From an uncultured Granulosicoccaceae bacterium (lineage in GTDB: Bacteria; Pseudomonadota; Gammaproteobacteria; Granulosicoccales; Granulosicoccaceae): a stretch of DNA of 64,000 bases. The notes below the pieces were generated by a model. It was not told where the DNA came from. It saw nothing but the letters and a program-made list of their open reading frames with translations, and did not search any database. The stretch spans positions 39,890-103,889 of the forward strand of contig CALHOI010000013.1 in the NCBI GenBank assembly GCA_938035525.1. The letters are read 5' to 3'. The position numbers were made by a program, and so were the translations under genes. Position 1 is the stretch's first letter. Every line of letters begins with the position of its first letter. Of this stretch, positions 47,561 through 56,707 are shown in pieces.

Positions 47561-47597
47561 TGCTATTACGCTCCAAGATAGTTAAGTGTAATACCCC

Positions 47598-48164
47598 ATG
47601 AGTGCGTTACGCTTATTTATCACAGTAATCGATACCTTTAATCACGGTGTTGGTCGTGTCATGACCTACGGCATTTTTGTCATGATGGGTATTCTGCTGT
47701 GGTCCATGATCACAAAATTTGGCGACCAGCCTTCCTTGTGGACACTTGAAGCTGCACAGTTTGCGATGGTCACGTACTTTATTTTAGGTGGCCCATACGC
47801 ACTGCAAATGGGCTCGCATGTGCGTATGGATTTGTTCTATGACAACTGGTCGTTAAGGCGTAAGGCTGTCACCGATGCTTTCACCGTTATTTGCTTGCTG
47901 GTGTATTTATTTGTCCTGCTATGGGGTGCCATTGGGTCGACAGCATACTCCCTGGGTTATTTCGGTAAAGAGCCAATCGGTTTTTTGCTTGGCTTACTGA
48001 CAGGCACAGAAGAAACCGGCAGCATGGAACGCAGCAGAACCATTTGGCGACCTTACCTATGGCCCATTAAGGTGACCTTGTGCGTCGGCATTGTGTTGAT
48101 GCTATTGCAGGCACTATCAGAGCTCTTCAAAGATGTGTTGCGTCTGCGCGGAGAGGAAATCTGA
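47598..48164 (+). CDS. dctQ: TRAP transporter small permease DctQ
   Basis: 188 aa with four helices; WTLEAAQFAMVTYFILGGPYALQMGSHVRMDLFYD is the DctQ core with the conserved HVRMD. Slightly long because of a polar loop between helices three and four. Followed directly by dctM. Confidence 0.9.
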   Translation: MSALRLFITVIDTFNHGVGRVMTYGIFVMMGILLWSMITKFGDQPSLWTLEAAQFAMVTYFILGGPYALQMGSHVRMDLFYDNWSLRRKAVTDAFTVICLLVYLFVLLWGAIGSTAYSLGYFGKEPIGFLLGLLTGTEETGSMERSRTIWRPYLWPIKVTLCVGIVLMLLQALSELFKDVLRLRGEEI

Positions 48165-48165
48165 C

Positions 48166-49491
48166 ATGAGCTACGAACTGATCGCGTTGCTGATGTTTGT
48201 CACCATGATGTTTTTGCTGTTCTCCGGTCAGCGTGTATTTGGTGCTATTGGTTTTGTGGCCGTCATTGCCGCGCTGCTGCTTTGGGGCGAGCGTGGTGGT
48301 TTTGATATTGCGTTTGCGCAGACAATAAAAGTCATGCGATGGTATCCCTTGCTTACCGTACCCATGTTTGTATTCATGGGTTATATCCTGTCCGAAAGTG
48401 GTATCGCAAACGATTTATACCGTATGTTCCATGTTTGGATGGGTGGTATTCACGGTGGCTTGGCCATCGGTACCATTGGCTTAATGGTTTTGATATCGGC
48501 GATGAATGGTTTGTCGGTTGCAGGCATGGCCATTGGTGCGACCATCGCTTTGCCTGAATTACTCAGACGTGGTTACGATAAACGTATGGTGACAGGCGTC
48601 GTGCAGGCGGGTAGTTCGTTGGGAATTCTTGTGCCACCATCGGTGGTGTTAGTGCTATACGCCATGATCGCGCGTCAGCCGGTTGGTCAATTGTGGTTGG
48701 CAGGCATAGTGCCAGGCTTAATGATGGCGCTGATGTTTGTGGCGTACATTGCGGTGCGCTGCAGACTTAACCCAACCCTGGGTCCGGTATTGCCAGTACA
48801 GGAACGAGACTTGCCAAAGCCGGAAAAGCTAAAGCTGTTGCTGGCAGGGCTGCTACCGCTGTTTATTTTCTTTGCCATGATGGTGCCCTTTGTCAAGGGT
48901 TGGACGTCTCTGGTTGAAAGCTCTGCCATTGGCGCTATTGCCGCTTTTCTAGCGGCATTGCTAAAAGGTCGTATGACCTGGCGCGTGTTTGATACATCAC
49001 TTAAAAACACCCTGGGCATCACCTGCATGTTTATGTGGATTATTCTGGCAGCGCTGGCATTCGGTGCTGTGTTTGACGGGCTGGGTGCTGTTAAAGCCAT
49101 TGAAAATCTGTTCACTGAAAAACTCGGATTGTCCCCCTGGCTAATACTCATTCTTATGCAGTTGAGTTTTATCGTCATGGGTACATTCCTAGACGATACT
49201 GCCATGCTGGTTATTGTGGCGCCCTTGTATATTCCATTGGTAGGTGCTTTGGGTTTCGATTTGATTTGGTACGGTGTGTTGTACACCATAACCACACAAG
49301 TCGCCTACATGACACCGCCGTTTGGCTACAACCTGTTTTTAATGCGTGCAATGTCACCACCGGAAATTTCACTTGGCGATATTTATCGATCAATTGTGCC
49401 TTTTGTGATGGTTATGGTCGTGGCTTTATCGCTTGTCATGGTGTTTCCACAGATTGCACTTTGGCTACCGGAAACCGTCTACGGTAAATAG
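48166..49491 (+). CDS. dctM: TRAP transporter large permease DctM
   Basis: 441 aa, about 12 helices: FGAIGFVAVIAALLLWG, YPLLTVPMFVFMGYILSESGIA, MSAMNG-type ISAMNGLSVAGMAIGATIALPELLRRGYD, GSSLGILVPPSVVLVLYAMI. ATG 48166 lies one base after the dctQ stop with GAGAGGAAA upstream; a frame opening further upstream inside dctQ is not the start. Sodium- or proton-driven substrate carrier of the TRAP system. Confidence 0.94.
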   Translation: MSYELIALLMFVTMMFLLFSGQRVFGAIGFVAVIAALLLWGERGGFDIAFAQTIKVMRWYPLLTVPMFVFMGYILSESGIANDLYRMFHVWMGGIHGGLAIGTIGLMVLISAMNGLSVAGMAIGATIALPELLRRGYDKRMVTGVVQAGSSLGILVPPSVVLVLYAMIARQPVGQLWLAGIVPGLMMALMFVAYIAVRCRLNPTLGPVLPVQERDLPKPEKLKLLLAGLLPLFIFFAMMVPFVKGWTSLVESSAIGAIAAFLAALLKGRMTWRVFDTSLKNTLGITCMFMWIILAALAFGAVFDGLGAVKAIENLFTEKLGLSPWLILILMQLSFIVMGTFLDDTAMLVIVAPLYIPLVGALGFDLIWYGVLYTITTQVAYMTPPFGYNLFLMRAMSPPEISLGDIYRSIVPFVMVMVVALSLVMVFPQIALWLPETVYGK

Positions 49492-49532
49492 AGGCGGTAA
49501 TATAAGTAATAGAAATAGTTGAGGAGAATAAT

Positions 49533-50570
49533 ATGAACAACAGACGTTCCTTTATTAAAAAGGCTGCGGTCGCTGTACCTGCAGCTAGCATTGTGTCAGC
49601 TCCTGCTATTGCCCAATCTAAAATCAAATGGCGATTGCAGACCTACGCTGGTACGGCGTTGGCGGAACATGTAATAAAACCAGCGATAGATAAATTCAAT
49701 AAAATTGCCCGCGATGAAATGGAAATAGAACTGTTCTTCGCTGACCAATTAGTCCCCACTGGGGAACTTTTCCAGGCTTTACAACGCGGCACCATTGATG
49801 CTGTTCAATCCGACGACGATTCCATGGCATCGCCAACTGAAGTCACTGTGTTTGGTGGCTATTTTCCATTTGGCAGTCGTTACTCTTTAGATGTACCAGT
49901 GTTGTTTAATCAATATGGTTTAAAAGAAATCTGGGATGACGAGTACAGTAAAGTCGGCGTTAAGCACATCTCTGCAGGCGCGTGGGACCCCTGTCATTTT
50001 GCCACTAAAGATCCAATCAACTCATTGGCTGACCTTAAAGGTAAACGCGTGTTCACGTTCCCGACGGCAGGTCGATTTTTATCGCAGTTTGGTGTCGTAC
50101 CGGTCACCTTGCCTTGGGAAGATATCGAAGTCGCCGTGCAAACCGGTGAGCTTGATGGTATCGCCTGGTCTGGCATCACTGAGGACTACACGGTTGGCTG
50201 GGCTGACGTCACCAATTATTTCTTGACTAACAATATCTCAGGTGCGTGGATTGGGCACTTCTTTGCCAATATGGAACGCTGGGACGAGCTACCAGAACAC
50301 CTGAAGGAATTGTTAACCGTGTGTATGGAGCAAAGCCATTACTACCGTCAGTGGTGGTATTGGGGCGGGGAAGCAGACTTACGCGTCAATGGCCCTAAAA
50401 TGGAACTAACCACCATTCCAGATGAAGAGTGGGCAGAAGTTGAGACCGCCGCAGTTAAGTTCTGGGATGAAATTGCCAGTGAATCTGATACCAAAAAGAA
50501 GGTCGTTGATATCTTCAGAAAATACAATGATGATATGCAAAAAGCTGGACGACCTTATCGTTATGGCTAG
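49533..50570 (+). CDS. dctP: TRAP transporter substrate-binding protein DctP, Tat-exported
   Basis: 345 aa. The leader NRRSFIKKAAVAVPAAS carries a twin-arginine motif and ends at AIA-QSKIKW, so it is probably exported folded by Tat, as many mannitol/chloroaromatic-type TRAP binding proteins are. KWRLQTYAGTALAEHVIKPAIDKF and WRLQ starts, then LFQALQRGTIDAVQSDD and the substrate Arg region LKGKRVFTFPTAGRFL are family marks. Last gene of the dctQMP set; a strong hairpin follows. Confidence 0.92.
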   Translation: MNNRRSFIKKAAVAVPAASIVSAPAIAQSKIKWRLQTYAGTALAEHVIKPAIDKFNKIARDEMEIELFFADQLVPTGELFQALQRGTIDAVQSDDDSMASPTEVTVFGGYFPFGSRYSLDVPVLFNQYGLKEIWDDEYSKVGVKHISAGAWDPCHFATKDPINSLADLKGKRVFTFPTAGRFLSQFGVVPVTLPWEDIEVAVQTGELDGIAWSGITEDYTVGWADVTNYFLTNNISGAWIGHFFANMERWDELPEHLKELLTVCMEQSHYYRQWWYWGGEADLRVNGPKMELTTIPDEEWAEVETAAVKFWDEIASESDTKKKVVDIFRKYNDDMQKAGRPYRYG

Positions 50571-50592
50571 CACTTGCGTTAGCATTTAAATT

Positions 50593-50620
50593 ACCACTCT
50601 GGCTTTGCCGCCAGAGTGGT
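50593..50620 (+). promoter_or_regulatory. 11-bp perfect hairpin after dctP
   Basis: ACCACTCTGGC, loop TTTGCC, GCCAGAGTGGT. There is no T-run on either strand, so it is more likely an mRNA stabilising or processing hairpin between dctP and the ligase gene than a terminator. Confidence 0.8.
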
Positions 50621-50648
50621 CAAACAAAAGAATACACGAGCACTTTAC

Positions 50649-52013
50649 ATGAAAGGCATGATAGACCTTGCTGAACTAAAAAAAGCTGCGTCCAACGGCA
50701 GTATCGACACAGTATTAGTTTGTTTTGTTGATATGCAAGGCCGGCTGATGGGCAAGCGCTTTCACGTCTCCAACTTTCTGGATTCTGCTTGGGAAGAAAC
50801 CCACTGTTGTAATTACTTGTTAGCCACCGACTTGGAAATGGGCACACCCGATGGTTACGCTTCCACCAGCTGGGAAACAGGGTACGGTGACTATGTTATG
50901 AAACCGGATTTATCGACAATGCGTGTTCTGCCGTGGCTGGACTGTACCGCCATGGTTTTGTGCGACATTCTCGATCACCACACGCACAAGCCGGTATCAC
51001 ATGCACCAAGGCAAGTACTGAAAAACCAGATCGACCGACTCAAAAATCTTGGCTTTGATGCCATGATGGCAACTGAGCTGGAATTTTTTCTGTTTAAACA
51101 ATCATTGGAAGAGCTTCAGCAATCGCATTTCATGAACCTTGAGCCAATTAGTGCGTACAACGAGGACTACCACATCCTGCAAACCACCAAAGAAGAACCG
51201 GTGATGCGTCGCTTACGCAACAGTCTGTACGATGCAGGTATACCCATTGAAAATTCCAAAGGCGAGGCCGAGGCGGGGCAGGAAGAACTTAATATTAAAT
51301 ACAGCGATGCAATGGCTTGTGCCGACCATCATTCGATTGCAAAACATGCCACTAAAGAAATCGCCTGGCAGCAGGGGCACTCTGCAACGTTTTTACCCAA
51401 ATGGCACATTGATCGAGTGGGCAGTGCCAGTCATGTGCATGTCTCGCTGTGGCGTGATGGAAAAAACGCTTTTTACGATACAAAAGGTGAACATGGAAAA
51501 TCAGCTTTGATGTCCCAGTTCGTCGCTGGGCTTATTCACTATGCAGCTGAGTACACGGTACTGTTAGCGCCTTATGTTAACTCTTACAAGCGTTTTATGA
51601 AGGGCACTTTTGCGCCAACAAAAATTGCCTGGTCGGTGGACAACCGCACAGCTGGCTTTCGCTTGTGCGGTGAAGCCACCAAAGCGGTGAGAATTGAATG
51701 TCGTATTCCAGGCTCTGATGTTAATCCCTATCTGGCGCAGGCGGCTTTACTGGCCGCAGGCATAAAAGGGATAGAAGATAAAATGACGCTGGCACCACCG
51801 GCCACGGGTGACATGTACAACGACACTTCCGTTCCGGAAATTCCTACCACGTTACGCTCAGCCATCGAGTTAATGCAGCAATCTGACATGCTGCGTGAAG
51901 CCCTCGGTGAGGATGTCCTTGATCACTATGTGCGGTGTGCGCAGTGGGAGCAGCAGGCATTTGATAACGCGGTCACTCAATGGGAAGTCGCGCGTGGCTT
52001 TGAGCGTGCGTGA
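50649..52013 (+). CDS. Glutamine-synthetase-family ligase (gamma-glutamylamide synthetase-like)
   Basis: 454 aa. Glutamine synthetase fold: TELEFFLF and SKGEAEAGQEELNIKY give the metal-binding Glu residues, SHVHVSLW the metal His, NSYKRFM and WSVDNRTAGFRLCG the ATP/glutamate Arg region, RIECRIPGSDVNPYLA the closing motif. No adenylylation Tyr region is seen and length and style fit the PuuA/GMAS-like branch that glutamylates amines rather than ammonia. Start ATG 50649 chosen; the frame is open to 50616 but that part lies in the hairpin. Context (TRAP, ALDH, ADH) supports amine or amino-alcohol use. Confidence 0.87.
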   Translation: MKGMIDLAELKKAASNGSIDTVLVCFVDMQGRLMGKRFHVSNFLDSAWEETHCCNYLLATDLEMGTPDGYASTSWETGYGDYVMKPDLSTMRVLPWLDCTAMVLCDILDHHTHKPVSHAPRQVLKNQIDRLKNLGFDAMMATELEFFLFKQSLEELQQSHFMNLEPISAYNEDYHILQTTKEEPVMRRLRNSLYDAGIPIENSKGEAEAGQEELNIKYSDAMACADHHSIAKHATKEIAWQQGHSATFLPKWHIDRVGSASHVHVSLWRDGKNAFYDTKGEHGKSALMSQFVAGLIHYAAEYTVLLAPYVNSYKRFMKGTFAPTKIAWSVDNRTAGFRLCGEATKAVRIECRIPGSDVNPYLAQAALLAAGIKGIEDKMTLAPPATGDMYNDTSVPEIPTTLRSAIELMQQSDMLREALGEDVLDHYVRCAQWEQQAFDNAVTQWEVARGFERA

Positions 52014-52069
52014 TCAACATTGTTGTGATTAACACTGCCGTGATAATCATTGCCGTAACCATTAATTAA
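52010..52069. repeat. 15-bp imperfect tandem repeat over the stop of the ligase gene
   Basis: Units GTGATCAACATTGTT, GTGATTAACACTGCC, GTGATAATCATTGCC and a weaker GTAACCATTAATTAA run on without gaps. The TGA stop of the ligase (52011-52013) lies in the first unit. Confidence 0.75.
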
Positions 52070-52129
52070 GTGAAAAATGTTGGCGTAATAAATATGTTTA
52101 ATAGACATGTGTAATAAAACAGAGACGCA

Positions 52130-53503
52130 ATGACCTCCATAAAATGTATTTCACCAATCGATGGATCAGTTTATGTGGAGAGGCCAATAGCATCACTGGC
52201 TGAAACACGCGAGCGCATTCGTAAAGCCAAAGCAGATCAACAACGTTGGGCTGAGCGGCCTTTGCGCGAACGCATCGACCTGGTTAAAGCCGGTGTTGCT
52301 GCAATTGGTGCAATGAACGAAGACATCGTCACCGAGCTTGCCTGGCAAATGGGCAGACCGGTTCGATATGGAGGTGAGTTCAGCGGGTTTGAAGAACGAG
52401 CTTTGCACATGGCAAGCATCGCTGAAAAAAGTCTTGCACCAATAAGTGTGGGCAAAGATGCGAAGTTTGAACGCTATATTAAGCGTGTACCCCACGGGGT
52501 CGTGCTGGTTGTTGCTCCATGGAATTACCCATACATGACAGCCATTAATACTGTTGCACCAGCCCTGATAGCTGGCAATGCCGTGGTGTTAAAACACGCA
52601 TCGCAAACACCATTGGTTGGCGAGCGATTGGCCAGCGCATTTCACTCGGTTGGCATTCCTGAAACCATTTTTACCAATGTATTTATAGACCATAACACCA
52701 CATCAACCTTAATCAGCGAAGGGCAATTCGGATTTGTAAATTTCACTGGGTCTGTTGGTGGTGGGCGGGCGATGGAAGCCGCCGCAGCTGGTACCTTTAC
52801 CGGTATTGGACTCGAACTTGGCGGAAAAGACCCTGGCTATGTAATGGATGACGCTGATGTCGATGCGGCCGTCGACACATTAATTGATGGCGCAATGTTT
52901 AATTCAGGACAATGTTGCTGTGGCATTGAGCGCATCTATGTGGCAACCAATCTGTTTGACGAATTCGTAGAAAAGGCCGTTAATATTGTGAATGACTATA
53001 AATTGGGTAACCCTTTGGACGCTGATACTACCTTGGGCCCAATGGCTCATGCACGCTTTGCTGCAGTGGTAAGGGAACAAACTCAAGAAGCAATGGCCAG
53101 TGGCGCTAAGGCTCACATTGACACTCTTGCTGGGGATGATGGTGCAGCTTATCTGTCGCCGCAGATTCTCACCAACGTGAATCACGACATGCGCGTCATG
53201 CGTGAAGAAAGCTTCGGGCCAGTTGTGGGTATTATGCCAGTCGAAAACGACAAGGCTGCTATCCAACTAATGAACGACAGCGAGTTTGGTTTAACCGCCT
53301 CATTGTGGACAGAAAACACCGCCCGAGCTGCACAAGTGGGTGATCAAATTGACACGGGCACGGTTTTCATGAATCGTTGTGATTACCTCGATCCAGGTTT
53401 GTGTTGGACGGGTTGCAAAAATACCGGTAGGGGTGGCGGTCTATCCGAAATCGGATACCATAATTTGACCCGACCGAAATCTTATCATTTAAAACTGGGA
53501 TGA
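52130..53503 (+). CDS. NAD(P)-dependent aldehyde dehydrogenase
   Basis: 457 aa. VVAPWNYPYMTAINTVAPALIAGNAVVLKHA is the cofactor region with the catalytic Asn; FTGSVGGG the Rossmann turn; LELGGKDPGYV has the general-base Glu; FNSGQCCCGIERIYV the nucleophilic Cys; EESFGPVVGI the later motif. Oxidises an aldehyde to the acid, in context probably the aldehyde from the neighbouring alcohol dehydrogenase or a gamma-glutamyl aldehyde. Confidence 0.95.
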   Translation: MTSIKCISPIDGSVYVERPIASLAETRERIRKAKADQQRWAERPLRERIDLVKAGVAAIGAMNEDIVTELAWQMGRPVRYGGEFSGFEERALHMASIAEKSLAPISVGKDAKFERYIKRVPHGVVLVVAPWNYPYMTAINTVAPALIAGNAVVLKHASQTPLVGERLASAFHSVGIPETIFTNVFIDHNTTSTLISEGQFGFVNFTGSVGGGRAMEAAAAGTFTGIGLELGGKDPGYVMDDADVDAAVDTLIDGAMFNSGQCCCGIERIYVATNLFDEFVEKAVNIVNDYKLGNPLDADTTLGPMAHARFAAVVREQTQEAMASGAKAHIDTLAGDDGAAYLSPQILTNVNHDMRVMREESFGPVVGIMPVENDKAAIQLMNDSEFGLTASLWTENTARAAQVGDQIDTGTVFMNRCDYLDPGLCWTGCKNTGRGGGLSEIGYHNLTRPKSYHLKLG

Positions 53504-53569
53504 TTAGGCTAGGTTGTTACAGCGTGATGAACGCAGCACTAATTAACTAATCTACAAAGAAGAAATAAC

Positions 53570-54715
53570 ATGACATTAACCGGTAACTGGTCTTACCCCA
53601 CAGCCATCAAATTTGGTGTGGGTCGTGTAGGTGAACTGGCGCAGGCGTGCAAAGATGCTGGTATGTCCAAACCCTTGTTAGTCACCGATAAAGGATTGGC
53701 TGAACTGGATATTACAACACAGGCAGTAGCGTTGTTAAAAGATGCTGGCCTGGGTGGTCATGTTTTTTCAGAGGTTGACCCCAACCCAAATGATAAAAAC
53801 GTTGAAGAGGGTGTAAAAGTTTATCGTGATGGTGGGCACGATGGCGTTGTTGCATTTGGTGGTGGTTCTGGCCTTGATCTTGGTAAGTGTGTTGCGTTTA
53901 TGGCTGGGCAAACCCGACCACTGTGGGACTTTGAAGATATTGGTGACTGGTGGACCCGCGCAAATGCTGATGCCATTGCACCGGTCATAGCCGTGCCCAC
54001 GACGGCTGGTACTGGTTCAGAAGTAGGGCGAGCCAGCGTCATATCCAATACTGATTCACACGAGAAAAAAATAATTTTTCATCCCAAAATGCTGCCAGTT
54101 ACCGTTATCTGCGACCCGGCATTAACGGTTGGCATGCCAGCGTTTATTACTGCCGGTACGGGCCTGGACGCATTCGCGCATTGTGTTGAAGCATATTCTT
54201 CTCCTCATTATCACCCCATGAGCCAGGGCATAGCGTTAGAGGGCATGAAGCTGGTGAAAGACAATTTACCCGTTGCGTATGCGGATGCCCAAAATCTGGA
54301 TGCGCGCGCCAACATGATGAGCGCGGCAGCGATGGGTGCCACCGCATTTCAAAAAGGTTTAGGCGCTATACATGCGCTTAGTCACCCCATTGGTGCCGTA
54401 CACAACACGCATCATGGCACTACCAACGCTGTTTGCATGCCAGCCGTACTCAAAATGAACGAACCGATTATCCGTGCGCGCTTTGAAGGTGTTGCAGCCT
54501 ACCTGAATATTGCCGGTGGTTTCGATGGTTTTTGCCAGTTTGTCGACGAATTTAACGCATCATTTTCTATCCCCAAAAACTTATCCGAGTTAGGTGTTAA
54601 AAACCCCAATATCGACAAGCTCGTTGATGCGGCTTTGCGCGACCCCAGTTGTGGCGGCAATCCTGTGACCATGGATGAGGTTAACACCAAAGCCTTGTTT
54701 GAGGCGGTGCTGTAG
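53570..54715 (+). CDS. Iron-containing alcohol dehydrogenase
   Basis: 381-aa group III ADH. AFGGGSGLDLGKCVA binds NAD(P); VPTTAGTGSEVGRASVI; metal ligands in TGLDAFAHCVEAYSS (Asp and His) and in HALSHPIGAVHNTHHGTTNAV (two His). Probably oxidises an alcohol to an aldehyde for the adjacent ALDH. No acetaldehyde-dehydrogenase domain is fused. Confidence 0.94.
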   Translation: MTLTGNWSYPTAIKFGVGRVGELAQACKDAGMSKPLLVTDKGLAELDITTQAVALLKDAGLGGHVFSEVDPNPNDKNVEEGVKVYRDGGHDGVVAFGGGSGLDLGKCVAFMAGQTRPLWDFEDIGDWWTRANADAIAPVIAVPTTAGTGSEVGRASVISNTDSHEKKIIFHPKMLPVTVICDPALTVGMPAFITAGTGLDAFAHCVEAYSSPHYHPMSQGIALEGMKLVKDNLPVAYADAQNLDARANMMSAAAMGATAFQKGLGAIHALSHPIGAVHNTHHGTTNAVCMPAVLKMNEPIIRARFEGVAAYLNIAGGFDGFCQFVDEFNASFSIPKNLSELGVKNPNIDKLVDAALRDPSCGGNPVTMDEVNTKALFEAVL

Positions 54716-55027
54716 TTTTTCCGATAGCTACGCTGTTGTACTGATAGCATAGGGTCGCGTGGCATAGGCGCGCGGTTTGGTAAAATTATCGATTTATTAT
54801 TCTATATAACAGAACGCTCAGTTCTACAATCGCCATCTATTCAGATTGAAATATTTGTATTAATCTATGGCTGAGTCGAAGAATGTTATCCATCGATTCA
54901 GCCGTTGTATATGGTTCAATCAGCATGCAGGTTGCCATTTATTGCCGAACAAAACCGCTTATTTTGCGCGTGGTTGCGGTGAAACCATCGCTGTTGATGT
55001 CAAGCCTCACTTTCTGGAATTCAATTA
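54716..55027. other. 312-base gap holding a possible short gene
   Basis: An A/T-rich first half (to about 54866) may hold a promoter (TATTCTATATAACA-like stretches), then the 53-codon frame at 54867-55028 fills the rest. No terminator was seen after the alcohol dehydrogenase. Confidence 0.5.
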
Positions 55028-55028
55028 A
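54867..55028 (+). CDS. Possible 53-aa protein coupled to the CDGSH-GltS gene
   Basis: ATG 54867 to TAA 55026-55028, the stop overlapping the next ATG by one base (TAATG), an arrangement typical of translational coupling. The peptide is basic and Cys-bearing (Cys14, Cys23, Cys37), starts MAESKNVIHRFSRC, and has no membrane segment or CDGSH motif. No clear Shine-Dalgarno. Not recognised. Overlap with the next gene is the main support. Confidence 0.4.
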   Translation: MAESKNVIHRFSRCIWFNQHAGCHLLPNKTAYFARGCGETIAVDVKPHFLEFN

Positions 55029-56569
55029 TGAGCACTGAAGACGCACCCATTATTGCGGCGAAAGCACCCGCTAAAGTTAATCTGGAAGCTGGCAAGGAAT
55101 ATTTCTGGTGCCGGTGTGGAAAATCAAAGACGCAGCCCTTTTGCGACGGCTCGCATCGAGGCTCAACTATTACACCGCTTAAATTCACTGCCGAGAAGTC
55201 GGGTGATGCGGTGTTGTGCCAATGTAAGTCCAGTGGCAATTCCCCTTTTTGCGACGGCACACATGCAACGCTTGGCTCTTTAAATGTCGGTGATAATGCA
55301 CCAGCACCAGCAGCAAAAAATGGCGTACCTGCGGCGGCTCCAACACCAGAGGAACCAACAGTAGCTCGTATTCATGAGCTTGCTCGAGATGGTTTAAGCA
55401 AGCTTGGCCATCATGGTGAAATGGGATCCATGGGCGTGCCGCGCAAAGATTTACCCCACTGGGATGACATTCAGGTGTTACCGGCGCAAATGGCGCAAAA
55501 GCCTTTGCTTGACGATCATGCTGTTGCAACCAGCGTTGTCATTGGTCCACGGGCTAAAAAACCTTTGAGTTTAAATATACCGTTATTTGTTTCAGACATG
55601 AGTTACGGTGCATTGTCAGAGGAAGCCAAAATCGCCTTATCGCGGGGAGCTGAGCTGGCCGGTACCGGCATCTGTTCTGGTGAAGGCGGTATGCTCAATG
55701 AAGAGCAGGCAGAAAACTCCAGGTACTTTTATGAGCTTGCTTCTGCCCGGTTTGGTTGGAACATCGAATTAGTCGAGCGTGTTCAGGCTTTTCACTTCAA
55801 AGGTGGGCAAGGTGCAAAAACCGGCACCGGCGGGCATCTACCAGGCGATAAAGTCCAGGGAAAAATTGCGCAAGTCCGTGGGCTCGAACCTGGTCAGGCG
55901 GCGATTTCCCCGTCAACATTTCCAGATTTAAGCACCGCAGCCGATTTTCGCAAACTGGCTGATGAAGTACGTGAACGCTCTGGTGGTATTCCAATTGGTT
56001 TTAAACTCTCAGCAAACCGAATTGAGGACGACATAGATTTCGCACTGAAGGCCGGTGCCGATTACATTATTCTCGACGGACGAGGCGGTGGTACGGGAGC
56101 CGCGCCATTATTGTTCCGCAATAACATTTCAGTCCCGACCATCCCTGCATTGGCTCGTGCTCGCAAACACCTGGATGCAAAAACCGGCGGTGAAGTCACA
56201 CTGGTCATAACGGGTGGGCTACGGGTTGCTGAAGATTTTGTTAAAGCCATGGCAATGGGTGCTGATGCCATTGCCGTGTCAAACTCTGCGATGCAGGCGG
56301 TGGGGTGTATCGCCGCTCGTATGTGTAATTCGAATAATTGTCCAGCGGGTGTGGCCACACAAAAGCCAGAGCTTCGAGCGCGATTGCAGGTGCAATCGAG
56401 TGCTGAAAAATTAGCGCGCTATTTTGGTGCCAGTGTTGAATTGATGCAAGTGCTGGCTCGTGCCTGTGGGCATGATGATTTATCCAAGCTATGCAGCAAC
56501 GATATCACCACCTGGAAGCGTGAAATGGCTGATCTGAGTGGTGTTAAATTCGCCGGTGTGGTGAGTTAA
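55028..56569 (+). CDS. CDGSH iron-sulfur / FMN glutamate-synthase domain fusion
   Basis: 513 aa. Two CDGSH-type [2Fe-2S] motifs open the protein: C28-C30-C39-H43 and C64-C66-C75-H79, each in CxCxxSxxxPxCDGxH form. A Pro/Ala linker (91-115) leads to the FMN barrel of glutamate synthase: PLSLNIPLFVSDMSYGALS, SGEGGMLNEEQ, KGGQGAKTGTGGHLPG, GRGGGTGAAP, and CIAARMCNSNNCPAGVATQ with the 3Fe-4S-type cysteines. It has no glutaminase domain, so it is not full GltB. It may form glutamate or an N-substituted glutamate from a non-ammonia donor, with electrons entering through the CDGSH clusters; that is inference. Confidence 0.88.
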   Translation: MSTEDAPIIAAKAPAKVNLEAGKEYFWCRCGKSKTQPFCDGSHRGSTITPLKFTAEKSGDAVLCQCKSSGNSPFCDGTHATLGSLNVGDNAPAPAAKNGVPAAAPTPEEPTVARIHELARDGLSKLGHHGEMGSMGVPRKDLPHWDDIQVLPAQMAQKPLLDDHAVATSVVIGPRAKKPLSLNIPLFVSDMSYGALSEEAKIALSRGAELAGTGICSGEGGMLNEEQAENSRYFYELASARFGWNIELVERVQAFHFKGGQGAKTGTGGHLPGDKVQGKIAQVRGLEPGQAAISPSTFPDLSTAADFRKLADEVRERSGGIPIGFKLSANRIEDDIDFALKAGADYIILDGRGGGTGAAPLLFRNNISVPTIPALARARKHLDAKTGGEVTLVITGGLRVAEDFVKAMAMGADAIAVSNSAMQAVGCIAARMCNSNNCPAGVATQKPELRARLQVQSSAEKLARYFGASVELMQVLARACGHDDLSKLCSNDITTWKREMADLSGVKFAGVVS

Positions 56570-56615
56570 TTAAACTGAATAGCGTACTCGACTCTCAGTT
56601 TCACTACGGTGTCTG

Positions 56616-56637
56616 ATGAGCACCGTGGGTTATTTAT
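56616..56637 (+). terminator. Weak hairpin after the CDGSH-GltS gene
   Basis: ACGGTG and CACCGT pair over about 9 bases, followed by GGGTTATTTAT. Only a short stem and a poor T-run; could be a weak terminator of the preceding operon. Confidence 0.3.
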
Positions 56638-56707
56638 GAGCCAATCTATTATAGTGACCGTAACCTGTCACGGGGTAATTGCGTGCAACTAAAATAAAAA
56701 GGATGTA

